From assembly GCF_014251275.1 (NCBI RefSeq), contig NZ_CP059183.1, forward strand, positions 1 to 64,000: a DNA stretch of 64,000 bases, in the 5' to 3' direction. The notes below the pieces were generated by a model, which did no database searches, had not been told where the DNA came from, and saw only the letters and a program-made list of their open reading frames with translations. Below, piece by piece: positions 1 through 10,663 of the stretch (position 1 is the stretch's first letter; every line of letters starts with the position of its first letter). Both the position numbers and the translations under genes were made by a program. This stretch comes from Blattabacterium cuenoti. GTDB lineage: Bacteria > Bacteroidota > Bacteroidia > Flavobacteriales > Blattabacteriaceae.

Positions 1-1248
1 ATGGATCATGAAGCATTAATAGATTCCTTTTTAGATTTTAAATATGAAAAGAACATAGATAGAGTAAATCTTATGGCAATTTTAGAAGAATCTATACGAT
101 GTGTATTAAAAAAAAAATATGATTCTTCTAAAAATTATGATATTATTGTTAATCCAGACCAAGGAGATTTAGAAATATGGAGAAATCGTATAGTTGTTGA
201 AGATGGGAAAGTTAAAAATATAAATAAAGAAATAGAGTTATCTACAGCAAAAAATATAGAACCAGATTTTGAGATAGGAGAAGAGGTTACAGAAAAAGTA
301 GAATTAATGTCTTTGGGAAGAAGATCAATTTTAGCATTAAAACAAAATTTACTTTCTAAAGTAAATGAGTATGATAATACAAATGTTTATAAAAAATTTA
401 AGAAAAAAATTGGAGAAATTATAAATGTTGAAGTATATCATATTTTACAAAAACATATTATAGTTAGAGATGATGAAAAAAATGAAATGGTATTACCAAA
501 AAAAGAACAAATTCCAAGTGATTTTTTTAGAAAAGGGGATCCAGTTCGTGCTTTGGTAAAAAGAGTAGAATGGAAGAATAACAAACCTTACGCAGTATTA
601 ACTAGAAAAGATGGATCTTTTTTGGAAGAACTTTTTAAGTTAGAAATTCCAGAAGTAACTGATGGATTAATTACCGTAAAAAAAGTAGTTAGAATTCCAG
701 GAGAAAAAGCAAAAGTATCAGTTGAATCATATGATGATAAAATTGATCCTGTTGGAGCTTGTGTAGGGATGAAAGGGACTAGAATACATCCAATTGTTAG
801 AGAATTAAAAAATGAAAATATTGACGTAATAAATTACACTTCTAATACTCAATTATACATAACTAGAGCTTTAAGTCCTGCTAAGGTATCAATGATGGAG
901 ATAAATGAAGATAAAAAATATGTTAATGTATATGTAAAGCTTGAAGAAATTTCCAAAGCAATTGGAAGATATGGTCATAACATAAAACTTGCTAGTCAAT
1001 TAACTGGATATAAAATACATATATTTAGAGATTATCCTTATGAAGATGATGTTGAATTAACAGAGTTTTCTGATGAAATTGAACCTAAAGTATTAGAAAA
1101 ATTCTATAAGGTTGGATTAAACACTGCTAAATCTGTATTAAACTATAAAAAAAGTGATTTAAGTAAACTTACTAATTTAGAAGAAAAAACTATAATAAGA
1201 GTTGTTTCTATTCTAAAAAAGGAATTTGAAGAAGAATTAAATATATAA
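1..1248 (+). CDS. nusA: Transcription termination/antitermination factor NusA
   Basis: This is a 415-residue RNA polymerase-binding elongation factor that modulates pausing, termination and antitermination. The N-terminal domain, with a GDLEIWRNR segment, binds polymerase. It is followed by an S1 domain (about 130-200) and two KH domains. KH1 is centred on VGACVGMKG near residue 251 and KH2 on the GxxG-type loop GRYGHN near 322. The end is a short helix-hairpin region, and the acidic repeats of enterobacterial NusA are absent, as is usual in Bacteroidota. The start codon is the first base of the window, so the upstream region is not visible, but the N terminus looks complete for the family. 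infB follows 28 bp downstream, the classic nusA-infB order. Confidence 0.97.
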   Translation: MDHEALIDSFLDFKYEKNIDRVNLMAILEESIRCVLKKKYDSSKNYDIIVNPDQGDLEIWRNRIVVEDGKVKNINKEIELSTAKNIEPDFEIGEEVTEKVELMSLGRRSILALKQNLLSKVNEYDNTNVYKKFKKKIGEIINVEVYHILQKHIIVRDDEKNEMVLPKKEQIPSDFFRKGDPVRALVKRVEWKNNKPYAVLTRKDGSFLEELFKLEIPEVTDGLITVKKVVRIPGEKAKVSVESYDDKIDPVGACVGMKGTRIHPIVRELKNENIDVINYTSNTQLYITRALSPAKVSMMEINEDKKYVNVYVKLEEISKAIGRYGHNIKLASQLTGYKIHIFRDYPYEDDVELTEFSDEIEPKVLEKFYKVGLNTAKSVLNYKKSDLSKLTNLEEKTIIRVVSILKKEFEEELNI

Positions 1249-1276
1249 TATAAAAAATATAAATTTTTATTTATTT

Positions 1277-3862
1277 ATGACTGATAAAATCCGATTAAAA
1301 ACGGTATTAACAAAATTTAATATTTCTTTGCAAAGAGTGATAAACTTTTTGCAAAAAAAAGGAATTAATATAGAAAATAACCCTAATGCAAAAATAGAAA
1401 AAAAAGTATATAAATTTATTGTTAGAGAATTTAAAACATATAAAGAAATTAGAGATAAATCAGAAAAAATTTTTTTACAAAAAAAAATAGAAAAAAAAAG
1501 AATAAAAGATGATTTATTAAAATCAAAATTTGTTTATGACCAAATAATAGATGATAAATCAAAGAATTTAATTGAATTAAAAAAAGTAGATAATATTAAC
1601 ATTGATACTATTAAATATGAAAAAAATAATAGTAAAAAAAATATATTTTCTAATAAAAAATCAGTAAAACAAATAAAACCAATAGTAGAACATATAGATA
1701 CTGTATATCAAAAATTAGATGGAGTAATGTTAACTGGGGATAGAATAGATCTATCTAAATTTGAAAGGAAAAAAGAAAAAAGAGAAAAAAATAATAAAAA
1801 AAAGAGGAAAAGAATAAAAAAAGAAATTATTATTGATATTGAAGAAATGCAAAATATTTCTTTTAAAAAGAAAAAAAAACAAAACAAAGTAAAAAAATAT
1901 ACTGTTGATAAAGAAAAGGAAAAATATAAAAATAATAAAAACAAAAACAAAAAAAGATTCAATAAATTAAAAATAACAAATGAACAAATAGAAAAACAAA
2001 TTAAAGCAACTTTAGAAAAGTTATCCTATAAAGGAGGTATAAAATCAAAATATTCTAAAATTAAAAAAGAAAAACGTCAAATTAAAAAAGAAAAAAAACT
2101 TATTCAAAAACAAGATAAAAGTAATAAAATAAAAGAAAAATTATTAAAAATTTCTGAATTTACTACTGTAAATGAGTTAGCATCTATGATGGATGTAAAT
2201 GCTACTGATATTATAGTATCCTGTATGTCATTAGGTATTATGGTAACTATGAATCAAAGATTAGATGCTGAAGTTTTAACATTAGTTGCTGACGAATTTG
2301 GATACAATGTAGAATTTATAGGCATAGATTTAGAAGAAGCAATTAAAGATGATAAAGATTTAGAAAAAGATCTAGTTACAAGACCTCCAATTATAACGAT
2401 AATGGGTCATGTAGATCATGGTAAAACTTCTTTATTAGACTATATTAGAAATACAAATGTTATCGCAGGAGAAGCTGGAGGAATTACTCAACATATTGCA
2501 GCATATAGTGTAAAATATCTTAATAATAAAAACATAACATTTTTAGATACACCTGGACACGAAGCATTTACTGCTATGCGTGCTAGAGGAACACAAATTA
2601 CAGATATTGTTTTAATTGTTATTGCTGTAGATGATAAAGTTATGCCTCAAACTAAAGAAGCTATTAGTCATGCACTTGCTGCTAATGTTCCTATCATTTT
2701 TGTATTAAACAAAATTGATAAACCAAATGCAAATTCAGATAAAATAAGAGAACAATTAGCTAACCTAAATTTTTTAGTAGAAGAATGGGGTGGAAAATAT
2801 CACACTCAAGAAATTTCAGCAAAGGTTGGAACAGGAATTAAAGAATTATTAGAAAAAATTATTTTGTTATCAGAACTATTAGATTTGAAAGCAAACCCTA
2901 ATAAACCTGCTATAGGTACTGTTATAGAAGCTACTTTAGATAAAGGAAAAGGTTATGTTACTACACTTATATTACAAGGAGGAACTTTAAGAATAGGAGA
3001 CTATGTCTTAGCTGGAAGTAACCATGGAAAAATTAAAAGTATTTTAGATGAACGAGGAAATACAATTTCATCAGCTGGGCCATCAAAACCTATTACTATT
3101 TTAGGACTAAATGGAGCTCCTACAGCAGGAGACAAGTTTAAAGTATTTAAAGATGAAAAAATAGCAAAACAATTATCTTCCAGAAGAATACAACTACAAA
3201 GAGAACAAAATATACGTTCTAAAAAACATATAACATTAGATGAAATAGGAAAACGAATAGCTTTAGGTGTTTTTAAAGAAATAAAAATAATCATTAAAGG
3301 TGATGTTGATGGTTCAGTAGAGGCTGTTGCTGATTCTATACAAAGATTATCTACAAATATTATAGTAATGACTATTGTATATAAAGGAGTAGGTCAAATA
3401 ACAGAATCTGATATATTATTAGCTAGTGCATCAGATGCTATTATTATAGGGTTCAATGTCCGTCCTAATGTTAGTGCTAAAAATATGGCAAAAAAAGAAA
3501 ATATAGAAATACGAATTTATTCCATTATTTATAACGTAATAGATGATCTTAAAGAAGCAATGAAAGGATTGCTATCTCCTGAAAAAAGAGAAAAAATATT
3601 AGGAACTGCAGAGATTAGAGAAATTTTTAAAATTAATAAAATAGGAAATATAGCTGGATGTATGGTAACAGAAGGTACAATTTCAAGACAATCAAAAGTA
3701 AGATTAATTAGAAATGGAATAGTAATACATAATGGAAAATTCAGTTCTATAAAACGTTTTAAAAAAGATGTAAGAGAAGTTACTAAAGGATACGAATGTG
3801 GGATTATGTTAAAAAATTATTATGATATAATATCTGGAGATATAATAGAAGTTTATGAATAA
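1277..3862 (+). CDS. infB: Translation initiation factor IF-2
   Basis: This GTPase of 861 residues delivers initiator tRNA to the 30S subunit. The first ~290 residues are a low-complexity lysine-rich stretch coded mostly by A runs, preceded by a small IF2_N module. The G domain shows G1 GHVDHGKT (about 377-384), G3 DTPGHEA (about 423) and G4 NKID (about 478). Domains II, III and IV follow, including the conserved GDVDGSVEA segment. The length is usual for Bacteroidota IF-2. It lies directly after nusA and is probably cotranscribed. The basic N-terminal region is likely an effect of A-biased mutation on a poorly constrained linker. Confidence 0.97.
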   Translation: MTDKIRLKTVLTKFNISLQRVINFLQKKGINIENNPNAKIEKKVYKFIVREFKTYKEIRDKSEKIFLQKKIEKKRIKDDLLKSKFVYDQIIDDKSKNLIELKKVDNINIDTIKYEKNNSKKNIFSNKKSVKQIKPIVEHIDTVYQKLDGVMLTGDRIDLSKFERKKEKREKNNKKKRKRIKKEIIIDIEEMQNISFKKKKKQNKVKKYTVDKEKEKYKNNKNKNKKRFNKLKITNEQIEKQIKATLEKLSYKGGIKSKYSKIKKEKRQIKKEKKLIQKQDKSNKIKEKLLKISEFTTVNELASMMDVNATDIIVSCMSLGIMVTMNQRLDAEVLTLVADEFGYNVEFIGIDLEEAIKDDKDLEKDLVTRPPIITIMGHVDHGKTSLLDYIRNTNVIAGEAGGITQHIAAYSVKYLNNKNITFLDTPGHEAFTAMRARGTQITDIVLIVIAVDDKVMPQTKEAISHALAANVPIIFVLNKIDKPNANSDKIREQLANLNFLVEEWGGKYHTQEISAKVGTGIKELLEKIILLSELLDLKANPNKPAIGTVIEATLDKGKGYVTTLILQGGTLRIGDYVLAGSNHGKIKSILDERGNTISSAGPSKPITILGLNGAPTAGDKFKVFKDEKIAKQLSSRRIQLQREQNIRSKKHITLDEIGKRIALGVFKEIKIIIKGDVDGSVEAVADSIQRLSTNIIVMTIVYKGVGQITESDILLASASDAIIIGFNVRPNVSAKNMAKKENIEIRIYSIIYNVIDDLKEAMKGLLSPEKREKILGTAEIREIFKINKIGNIAGCMVTEGTISRQSKVRLIRNGIVIHNGKFSSIKRFKKDVREVTKGYECGIMLKNYYDIISGDIIEVYE

Positions 3863-3944
3863 CTTTATTTTTTTTGTTATATTATTATCTTAAACTTATT
3901 ACTTATTAACTGTAACTGTATTTATATAAAAATTAATTTTTATT

Positions 3945-5651
3945 ATGTATAGAACACATAATTGTGGAGAGTTAACTAAAAAAGATATAGGTAAGAATGT
4001 AATGCTATCTGGATGGATAAAAAAAATAAGAAATTTAGGTTCTTTATTATTTTTAGATATTAGAGATTATTTTGGAGTTACACAATTAATTTTTACAAAA
4101 AAATTATTAAATAATGGTTTTTTTTTAGGTAAGGAATTTTTAATTAAAATTGAAGGAAAAGTAGTTGAAAGAGTATCTAAAAACTATAAAATTCCAACTG
4201 GAGAAATAGAAATTTTAGTTTACAAAATTAAAATACTAAATAAATCTATTGAAATTCCGTTTTCTATAGAAAATAATACTGATGGAAATGAAGAGATAAG
4301 AATGAAATATAGATATTTAGATATAAGAAGAAATACTATAAAAAATAATTTAATTAATCGTCATAAATTAGTTTTAGAAATACGAAATTTTCTTTCAAAA
4401 AAAGGTTATCTAGAAATAGAAACTCCTGTACTAGTTAATTATACACCTGAAGGAGCAAGAAATTTTTTAGTTCCTTCTAGAAAAAATAGTGGAAAATTTT
4501 ATTCTTTACATCAATCCCCACAAATGTTTAAGCAATTATTAATGATAGGCGGAATTGACAAATATTTTCAAATAGTAAAATGTTTTAGAGACGAAGACTC
4601 TAGGTCAGATAGACAAATAGAGTTTACCCAAATAGATTGTGAAATGGCTTTTGTCAATGTTAATGATGTTTTGTTTTTTTTTGAACGTTTCATTAAACAT
4701 ATTTTAAAAAAGATTAAGAAAATTAATTATAGACAAAATTTTACTAGAATTTCATATTATGATGCAATAAAAATATATGGAACTGATAGTCCAGATATAC
4801 GTTTTGGAATGAAATTTATAGTACTAAACGAAATAGTTAAAAAGAACAATATTAATTTTTTAATAGAAAAAGAATTAACAATAGGAATAAAAATAAAAAA
4901 AAGTGATTGGAATATTTATAATACAGATAAAAAAATAGACATTATTTTTTCAAAAATAAAAAAATCTAATTTTTTATGGATTCAATATTTACCAAATAAA
5001 ACTTTTTTATATTCAAAAAACTGTTTTTTTAATAAAAAAATATTAAAAATTTTTATAAAATACTTCAAATCAAGACCAGGAGATATATTAGTTATTTCTT
5101 ATGGAAAAAAAATAAATACAAGAACTTTATTAAGTGAAATACGTTTGATAATAATAAAAAATTATCATTTTAAAAAAAATTATAAAAAATTTAATCCTGT
5201 GTGGATTACTGATTTTCCATTATTAAGTTGGGAAGAAAAATATAAGAAATTTAAATCTGTACATCATCCATTTACTAGTCCAAAAAAAGAAGATATTCAT
5301 TTATTAAATAATCACCCAGAAAAAACACGTTCAAATTCATATGATTTGATAATAAATGGAACAGAAATAGGTAGTGGATCTATACGAATTAACAATATAA
5401 AGACACAAAAAAAAATTTTCCAATATTTAGGATACTCTTCTAAAGAAATACAATATAAATTTGGATTTTTTATAAAAGCTTTTGAATTTGGAACTCCTCC
5501 TCATGGTGGAATAGCTTTTGGTTTAGATAGATTAATAAATATATTAGAAGAAGATAATAATATAAAAAATTTCATTGCTTTTCCAAAAAATAATGAAGGT
5601 AGAGATTTAATGACAAATACTCCATCCTCATTAGTAAAAAATATATTATAG
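3945..5651 (+). CDS. aspS: Aspartyl-tRNA synthetase
   Basis: This class II synthetase charges tRNA-Asp. The N-terminal OB-fold anticodon-binding domain (about 1-115) is followed by the catalytic core, which has a QSPQMFKQ segment, motif 2 beginning FRDEDSRSDRQIEF near residue 214, and motif 3 GGIAFGLDRL near 520-528. The protein has 568 residues, slightly shorter than the usual bacterial enzyme of about 585. The shortfall lies in the GAD insertion between motifs 2 and 3, which is AT-biased and weakly conserved here. All catalytic motifs are present. It converges on ppa with 9 bp between the stop codons. Confidence 0.96.
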   Translation: MYRTHNCGELTKKDIGKNVMLSGWIKKIRNLGSLLFLDIRDYFGVTQLIFTKKLLNNGFFLGKEFLIKIEGKVVERVSKNYKIPTGEIEILVYKIKILNKSIEIPFSIENNTDGNEEIRMKYRYLDIRRNTIKNNLINRHKLVLEIRNFLSKKGYLEIETPVLVNYTPEGARNFLVPSRKNSGKFYSLHQSPQMFKQLLMIGGIDKYFQIVKCFRDEDSRSDRQIEFTQIDCEMAFVNVNDVLFFFERFIKHILKKIKKINYRQNFTRISYYDAIKIYGTDSPDIRFGMKFIVLNEIVKKNNINFLIEKELTIGIKIKKSDWNIYNTDKKIDIIFSKIKKSNFLWIQYLPNKTFLYSKNCFFNKKILKIFIKYFKSRPGDILVISYGKKINTRTLLSEIRLIIIKNYHFKKNYKKFNPVWITDFPLLSWEEKYKKFKSVHHPFTSPKKEDIHLLNNHPEKTRSNSYDLIINGTEIGSGSIRINNIKTQKKIFQYLGYSSKEIQYKFGFFIKAFEFGTPPHGGIAFGLDRLINILEEDNNIKNFIAFPKNNEGRDLMTNTPSSLVKNIL

Positions 5652-5660
5652 AAATTAAAA

Positions 5661-6155
5661 TTAATCTAAATATTTTTCTTTATATAGTAGACAAGATTTT
5701 TTATATACATTAACTGCATCTTCCTTATCTTTCCAATCTCCTATTTTTACCTTTTTATTTTCTAAATCCTTATATACTAAAAAAAAATGTTCTATTTCTT
5801 TTTTTGTATGTAAAGATATATCACCTATTTTATTTAAAGTATTATAATTTGGATCAGAAATAGGAACACAAATTATTTTTTCATCTCTTCCTTTTTCATC
5901 TATCATAAAAAAAACTCCAATAGGTTTCACTTTTATTAAACAACCTGGTATTGTAGGTTCTGTTAAAAAAACTAAAACATCTAGTGGATCCCCATCTGTT
6001 GACAAGGTTTTTGGGATAAAACCATAATCTGTAGGATAACTCATAGGAGAATATAAAACTCTATCCAACCTGATTAAATTATTATTTTTATCAAACTCAT
6101 ATTTATTTCTACTACCCTTAGGGATTTCAATTAATACATCAAAATTTATTGTCAT
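5661..6155 (-). CDS. ppa: Inorganic pyrophosphatase (family I)
   Basis: This soluble enzyme hydrolyses pyrophosphate to phosphate and so pulls biosynthetic reactions forward. The protein has 164 residues. The family I signature DGDPLDV spans residues 54-60, and its three aspartates bind the metal ions. The upstream YPTDYGFIP segment and the KIGDWKDKEDA stretch near the C terminus are also typical. It follows the lipoyl E2 gene on the same strand with 6 bp between them, so cotranscription is likely. No key residue is missing. Confidence 0.96.
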   Translation of the reverse strand: MTINFDVLIEIPKGSRNKYEFDKNNNLIRLDRVLYSPMSYPTDYGFIPKTLSTDGDPLDVLVFLTEPTIPGCLIKVKPIGVFFMIDEKGRDEKIICVPISDPNYNTLNKIGDISLHTKKEIEHFFLVYKDLENKKVKIGDWKDKEDAVNVYKKSCLLYKEKYLD

Positions 6156-6161
6156 GTTATA

Positions 6162-7358
6162 TTATATTTTTGTATAGCAATTAAATTTTTCTAGATAAAA
6201 AGCAACTTTTTTTACGAATCCTCCTCCTAAAATTCCATCTATTACTCTATGATCATAAGAATGAGATAAATAAATTTTATGTCTTATTCCAATATAATCT
6301 CCATCTGAAGTTTCTACTACGGATAATTTTTTTTGTATTAAACCTATAGCCATAATAGCTACTTGTGGTTGATTAATTATAGGAGTACCTAAAATATTTC
6401 CAAAACTTCCAATATTGCTAATTGTATAAGTTCCTCCTTTAATTTCGTTAGGTTTTAACTGATTTGATCTAGCTCTTCTTATTAAATCATTTATTATTAA
6501 TATTAATTCTCTTAAATTATAAGAATCTGCATGTTTAATTACAGGGACTATTAAATTACCATCAGGTAATGCAGTTGCTAATCCTATATTAATATTTTTT
6601 TTTTTTATTATATTAGATCCACTTACAGAAATATTTATCATAGGTAAATCTTTTATTGCTTTTACTACACATTCCACAAAAATGGACATTAATGTTAATT
6701 TTTCTCCAGTTTTTTTATGAAAAAAATCTTTCATTTTTTCTCTCCATTTTACAACATTTGTAACGTCAGCTTCAACAAAAGAAGTAACATGTGCTGATGT
6801 ATTTTTACTATACATCATATTTTTTGCAGTAATAATCCTAATTCTATCCATTTTTATAATTTCTTCATTATAAGAAGAAGATGAAAAAGAGTTATTTACA
6901 CTTTTACAAAATGTAAAAATATTATCTGTTTTTTTTATACGAACATATTTTAAAATATCTTTTTTTGTTACACGTTGTTTATTCCCAGTTCCTACTATTG
7001 ATTCTAGTTCATGAAAATTAATTCCTTCTTTTTGAGCAATATAACGAACAAGTGGAGAATAAAAACGTTTTTTTTTTTCTTCTACATAAATATTATTTTT
7101 ATTTTCTATTATTATATCTTTTGTTTCTAAAATTGCTATAGATTTACCTATTCTAACAACTTCATTAGTACTAAAAAGTATTTTTTTTAAAATTCCATCT
7201 ACTGGAGAAAAAATTTCAGAATCTACTTTATCTGTAGCTATTTCTACTAAAATCTCTTCTTTTTTTATAGTGTCACCTTCTTCTTTTAACCAACGAATGA
7301 TAGTAGCCTCAGCTATACTTTCACCCATGGCTGGTAGGGTCAAATTATATTCGGCCAT
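6162..7358 (-). CDS. 2-oxo acid dehydrogenase E2 (lipoyl acyltransferase), branched-chain/pyruvate type
   Basis: This dihydrolipoyl acyltransferase forms the core of a 2-oxo acid dehydrogenase complex. It has an N-terminal lipoyl domain (1-77) with lipoyl-lysine K44 in EIATDKVDSE, a peripheral subunit-binding domain (about 94-135), and a catalytic acyltransferase domain with HRVIDG (His370, Asp374). The GESIAEATI start resembles flavobacterial E2s annotated as branched-chain or generic. The canonical succinyltransferase is sucB near 47.4 kb. No E1 gene is adjacent, so the substrate (pyruvate or branched-chain 2-oxo acids) cannot be decided from this window. The gene is intact and 398 residues long. 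Confidence 0.88.
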   Translation of the reverse strand: MAEYNLTLPAMGESIAEATIIRWLKEEGDTIKKEEILVEIATDKVDSEIFSPVDGILKKILFSTNEVVRIGKSIAILETKDIIIENKNNIYVEEKKKRFYSPLVRYIAQKEGINFHELESIVGTGNKQRVTKKDILKYVRIKKTDNIFTFCKSVNNSFSSSSYNEEIIKMDRIRIITAKNMMYSKNTSAHVTSFVEADVTNVVKWREKMKDFFHKKTGEKLTLMSIFVECVVKAIKDLPMINISVSGSNIIKKKNINIGLATALPDGNLIVPVIKHADSYNLRELILIINDLIRRARSNQLKPNEIKGGTYTISNIGSFGNILGTPIINQPQVAIMAIGLIQKKLSVVETSDGDYIGIRHKIYLSHSYDHRVIDGILGGGFVKKVAFYLEKFNCYTKI

Positions 7359-7448
7359 CTAAATTTATCGTTTTATATTTGTGTAATAATAATAATAAGA
7401 TTTCAAAGAAAATTTATGCAATCAAAAATAATAAATTCATTTTAAAAA

Positions 7449-8984
7449 ATGAAAATTCTTTCTTCAAATCAAATTAGAAAAATAGATAAATTTCATGTTG
7501 AAACAAAATTAATTTCTCATGTAAAATTAATGGATATAGCTGCAAAGAGTTGTTTCAATTGGATTAATAAATATTGTAAAATAAAAAATAAATCATTTAC
7601 AATATTAGTAGGAAATGGAAATAATGGAGGTGATGGACTAGCTTTATCAATAATTTTATATTTACATGGAATAAGTGTAACTGTATACATTATTAATATT
7701 TCTAATAATTTTTCTAATGAATTTAGAATTTATAAAAACAAAATATTAAAATATAAAATTAAAATTTATAATATTTATGAAAATGATATATTTCCTGTTA
7801 TAAAAAAAGAAAAAAATTATTTAATTGATGCTATTTTTGGAATAGGATTAAACCGTGAGTTAAATAAATATTGGAAAAATTTTATTCATTATATAAATAT
7901 AAATAAAACAAAATTTGAATCTGTTATATCCATAGACATTCCTTCAGGAATATTTATAGAAAAAAACAACAATGACTTTAAATCTATAATAAAAGCAGAT
8001 CATACTTTAACTTTTCAAACTCCTAAAATTCCATTTTTTTTACCGGAATATGAAAATTTCATTGGACAATGGCATTTATTAGATATAGGATGGAAAAATG
8101 AATATTTAAAAAATATACATACAAAAAATTATTTTTTAGATAATATATTTATTAAAAAAATAATAAAAAAAAGAAAAAAATTTTCTCATAAAGGAAATTA
8201 TGGACATGGAATTATTATAGGAGGAAGTTATGGAATGATTGGATCTATGATCCTTTCTGGAAAAGCTAGTATAAGATGTGGAATTGGAAAATTAACCATG
8301 TATGTTCCATATTGTGGTTATCAAATTATACAAAGTACAGTTCCAGAAGCAATTTTAAAAACAGATAAAAAAAAATATTTTATTAATAATAATAATATTA
8401 CAATTCCATACGATATAAAAGCAATAGGTATAGGAATGGGGATTGGAACTAATATTAATACAATATATGCATTAGAATCATTTTTATTAAAATGCAAAAA
8501 AGAAATACCTATGATCCCCATGGTGATTGATGCAGATGCAATAAATATATTATCTAAAAAACAAGAATTATTAAGTATTTTACCAAAAAATGTTATATTA
8601 ACTCCACATCCAAAAGAATTTTACAGATTATTTGGAAAATGGAAAAACGATTATAATAAATTATCTTTGTTAAGAAAAATATCTGAAAAATATAAAATAT
8701 TTTTAATATTAAAGGGAGCACATACAATTATATCTACACCTGATGGAATATTATATTTTAATAGTACCGGTAATCCAGGTTTATCTACAGCAGGTAGTGG
8801 AGATGTCCTTTCTGGAATTATTGTTAGTTTTTTATCTCAAGGTTATTCTTTAAATAATTCGTGTGCTATTTCTGTATATTTACATGGATTATCTGGAGAT
8901 ATCGCAAAAAAACAATTAGGAGAAGAATCTATAATATCAACAGATATTATAGATAATATTCCTAATGCATTTCAAAAAATTTGA
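7449..8984 (+). CDS. nnr: Bifunctional NAD(P)HX epimerase / ADP-dependent NAD(P)HX dehydratase
   Basis: This two-domain metabolite-repair enzyme (511 residues) restores hydrated NADH and NADPH. The N-terminal epimerase (YjeF_N) domain spans about 1-215 and shows the GNGNNGGDG loop at 55-63. The C-terminal ribokinase-like dehydratase begins about residue 240, with HKGNYGHG, and carries the catalytic AGSGDVLSG loop near 448-456. Both halves look intact. Its 3' end overlaps the convergent lnt gene by 13 bp. Keeping a repair enzyme in such a reduced gene set suggests it is functionally needed. Confidence 0.93.
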   Translation: MKILSSNQIRKIDKFHVETKLISHVKLMDIAAKSCFNWINKYCKIKNKSFTILVGNGNNGGDGLALSIILYLHGISVTVYIINISNNFSNEFRIYKNKILKYKIKIYNIYENDIFPVIKKEKNYLIDAIFGIGLNRELNKYWKNFIHYININKTKFESVISIDIPSGIFIEKNNNDFKSIIKADHTLTFQTPKIPFFLPEYENFIGQWHLLDIGWKNEYLKNIHTKNYFLDNIFIKKIIKKRKKFSHKGNYGHGIIIGGSYGMIGSMILSGKASIRCGIGKLTMYVPYCGYQIIQSTVPEAILKTDKKKYFINNNNITIPYDIKAIGIGMGIGTNINTIYALESFLLKCKKEIPMIPMVIDADAINILSKKQELLSILPKNVILTPHPKEFYRLFGKWKNDYNKLSLLRKISEKYKIFLILKGAHTIISTPDGILYFNSTGNPGLSTAGSGDVLSGIIVSFLSQGYSLNNSCAISVYLHGLSGDIAKKQLGEESIISTDIIDNIPNAFQKI

Positions 8985-10588
8985 AAAATTTTTTCTCTAA
9001 ATATATAATATGTTATAATATATGATAAAATTATAATAACTATCATTAAACTTATTTTAGAAATATAGTCACCATTTTTGGAATAAAAAGTAATTTTATT
9101 ATTAATAAATACTTTTCTACGCAAAACATCTTTTTTTCCATAAGGAATATATGATAAAATATCTCCTCTTTCATTAATAAAACAAGAAATTCCTGTATTT
9201 GCAGATCTTGCTACATATTTTCTGTTTTCTATTGCTCTAAGACGTGCATAATAACAATGTTGTTTATGTCCTTGAGAATTTTCCCACCATCCATCATTAG
9301 TTATTATTACCATTAATTCAGCATTTTTTTTAAAAAATTTAGAAACATATTCTCCAAACACTGATTCATAACAAATAATAGGAGCAATTTTTATTTTTAA
9401 ATAAGGATGTTTAAAAACAGAAATATGTTTTTGTTTTCCAAGTTCTATAACATTTCCTCCAAAATCTAATAATACGTCTCCTAATATAGGAAAAAGAAAT
9501 TTTTTATAAGGAAAAGTTTCTACAGCTGGAACTAGTTTAGATTTATGATGAAAATATACTGCATTTTCATTACTATTTACTCCTATTTGTATAACAGAAT
9601 TAAATACATCAAACCACTTTTCATTTTTATTATTACTACTAAAAATAACTGGAGATGAAGTTTCACTTCTATTTTTATCACTATATAATGCAAATAATTC
9701 TATTCCTGTAAGAAATACAGAATTTGGAGATTTTTTTTTTAAATACTTTTCAAATATGGAAATTACCTTATTTTGATTAATATCTTTTACAGGAACTTTA
9801 TATCCTGTAATTACAGTTTCAGGAGCTATTATTAACATAGATGTTTTAGATATTTTTTTGTCAATCATTCTTTTTATACTAGGAATCAATGTTTCTATTG
9901 ATGTATTGTATTTCTTATAATATGGGTCTATATTAGGTTGTAAAACTAATGTATCAACATATTTTTTATATTCTTTATTTTCATATTTAATATATATCAT
10001 ATTCGATATAAAAATTAATGAAAATACTATCATTTTATTAACAAATATTTTCTTATATAATTCAAGTAATATTCCATTTTCTTGATAAGAAATAATAGAT
10101 TCTGCAAATAAAATATTTACTATCCATATCCATAAAGTTCCTCCAAAAGTTCCGGTATATTCATACCATTGAATCCATTCAACACTATTAGAAAATCCAT
10201 TTCCTAAATTTAACCATGGCCATGATAACTCCCACTCTAAATGAATTTTTTCGAATAATATCCAAAAACAAATTAAAAATATATATCCTATTTTTCTACT
10301 TTCTACACGTTCTTTTATCCATGAAGAAAAAGAAAAAATTGTTGACATAAGTAAAGAATTAAAAAATACAGGAATTAAATATGCTTCTAGCGAACAAGAC
10401 CCATTAACTTTTTTAGCATAATGTAACCAAAATGTTGCAATTATATTCCATACTAAAAAGGAAATAAAAGAAAATAAAAATTTAAAAAACAAAAACCCTT
10501 TTAAATTATTTTCTATATATAATAAAGGTACAAGTGCAATAAATAAATAAATAGGATTTCCTTCTGTAGGCCATCCATATCCTAACAA
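8972..10588 (-). CDS. lnt: Apolipoprotein N-acyltransferase
   Basis: This inner-membrane enzyme adds the third acyl chain to lipoproteins. Several N-terminal membrane helices precede a periplasmic nitrilase-like domain. The expected Glu-Lys-Cys triad is visible: Glu in APETVITG (~257), Lys in HHKSKLVP (~348) and Cys in PIICYESVF (~406). The start is uncertain. TTG at 10588 would cut into the first helix, ILTGILLGYGWP. The frame stays open and hydrophobic for about 20 more codons upstream but offers only ATT, ATA or ATC starts (10603-10651), so the true start is probably a non-standard codon near 10624-10642. It lies downstream of ssrA on the same strand. Confidence 0.9.
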   Translation of the reverse strand: MLGYGWPTEGNPIYLFIALVPLLYIENNLKGFLFFKFLFSFISFLVWNIIATFWLHYAKKVNGSCSLEAYLIPVFFNSLLMSTIFSFSSWIKERVESRKIGYIFLICFWILFEKIHLEWELSWPWLNLGNGFSNSVEWIQWYEYTGTFGGTLWIWIVNILFAESIISYQENGILLELYKKIFVNKMIVFSLIFISNMIYIKYENKEYKKYVDTLVLQPNIDPYYKKYNTSIETLIPSIKRMIDKKISKTSMLIIAPETVITGYKVPVKDINQNKVISIFEKYLKKKSPNSVFLTGIELFALYSDKNRSETSSPVIFSSNNKNEKWFDVFNSVIQIGVNSNENAVYFHHKSKLVPAVETFPYKKFLFPILGDVLLDFGGNVIELGKQKHISVFKHPYLKIKIAPIICYESVFGEYVSKFFKKNAELMVIITNDGWWENSQGHKQHCYYARLRAIENRKYVARSANTGISCFINERGDILSYIPYGKKDVLRRKVFINNKITFYSKNGDYISKISLMIVIIILSYIITYYIFREKIFQIF

Positions 10589-10663
10589 AATTCCAGTAAG
10601 GATACTATATACAAAAAATTTAATTTTTATTATATAAAAAATTTGAATAATAACAAAAAAAAA

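Noticed and set aside
1708-1962. Phe/Leu-rich minus-strand frame in infB
   Set aside because: It is the complement of the lysine-rich A-run region of IF-2, has no family similarity and no gene context.
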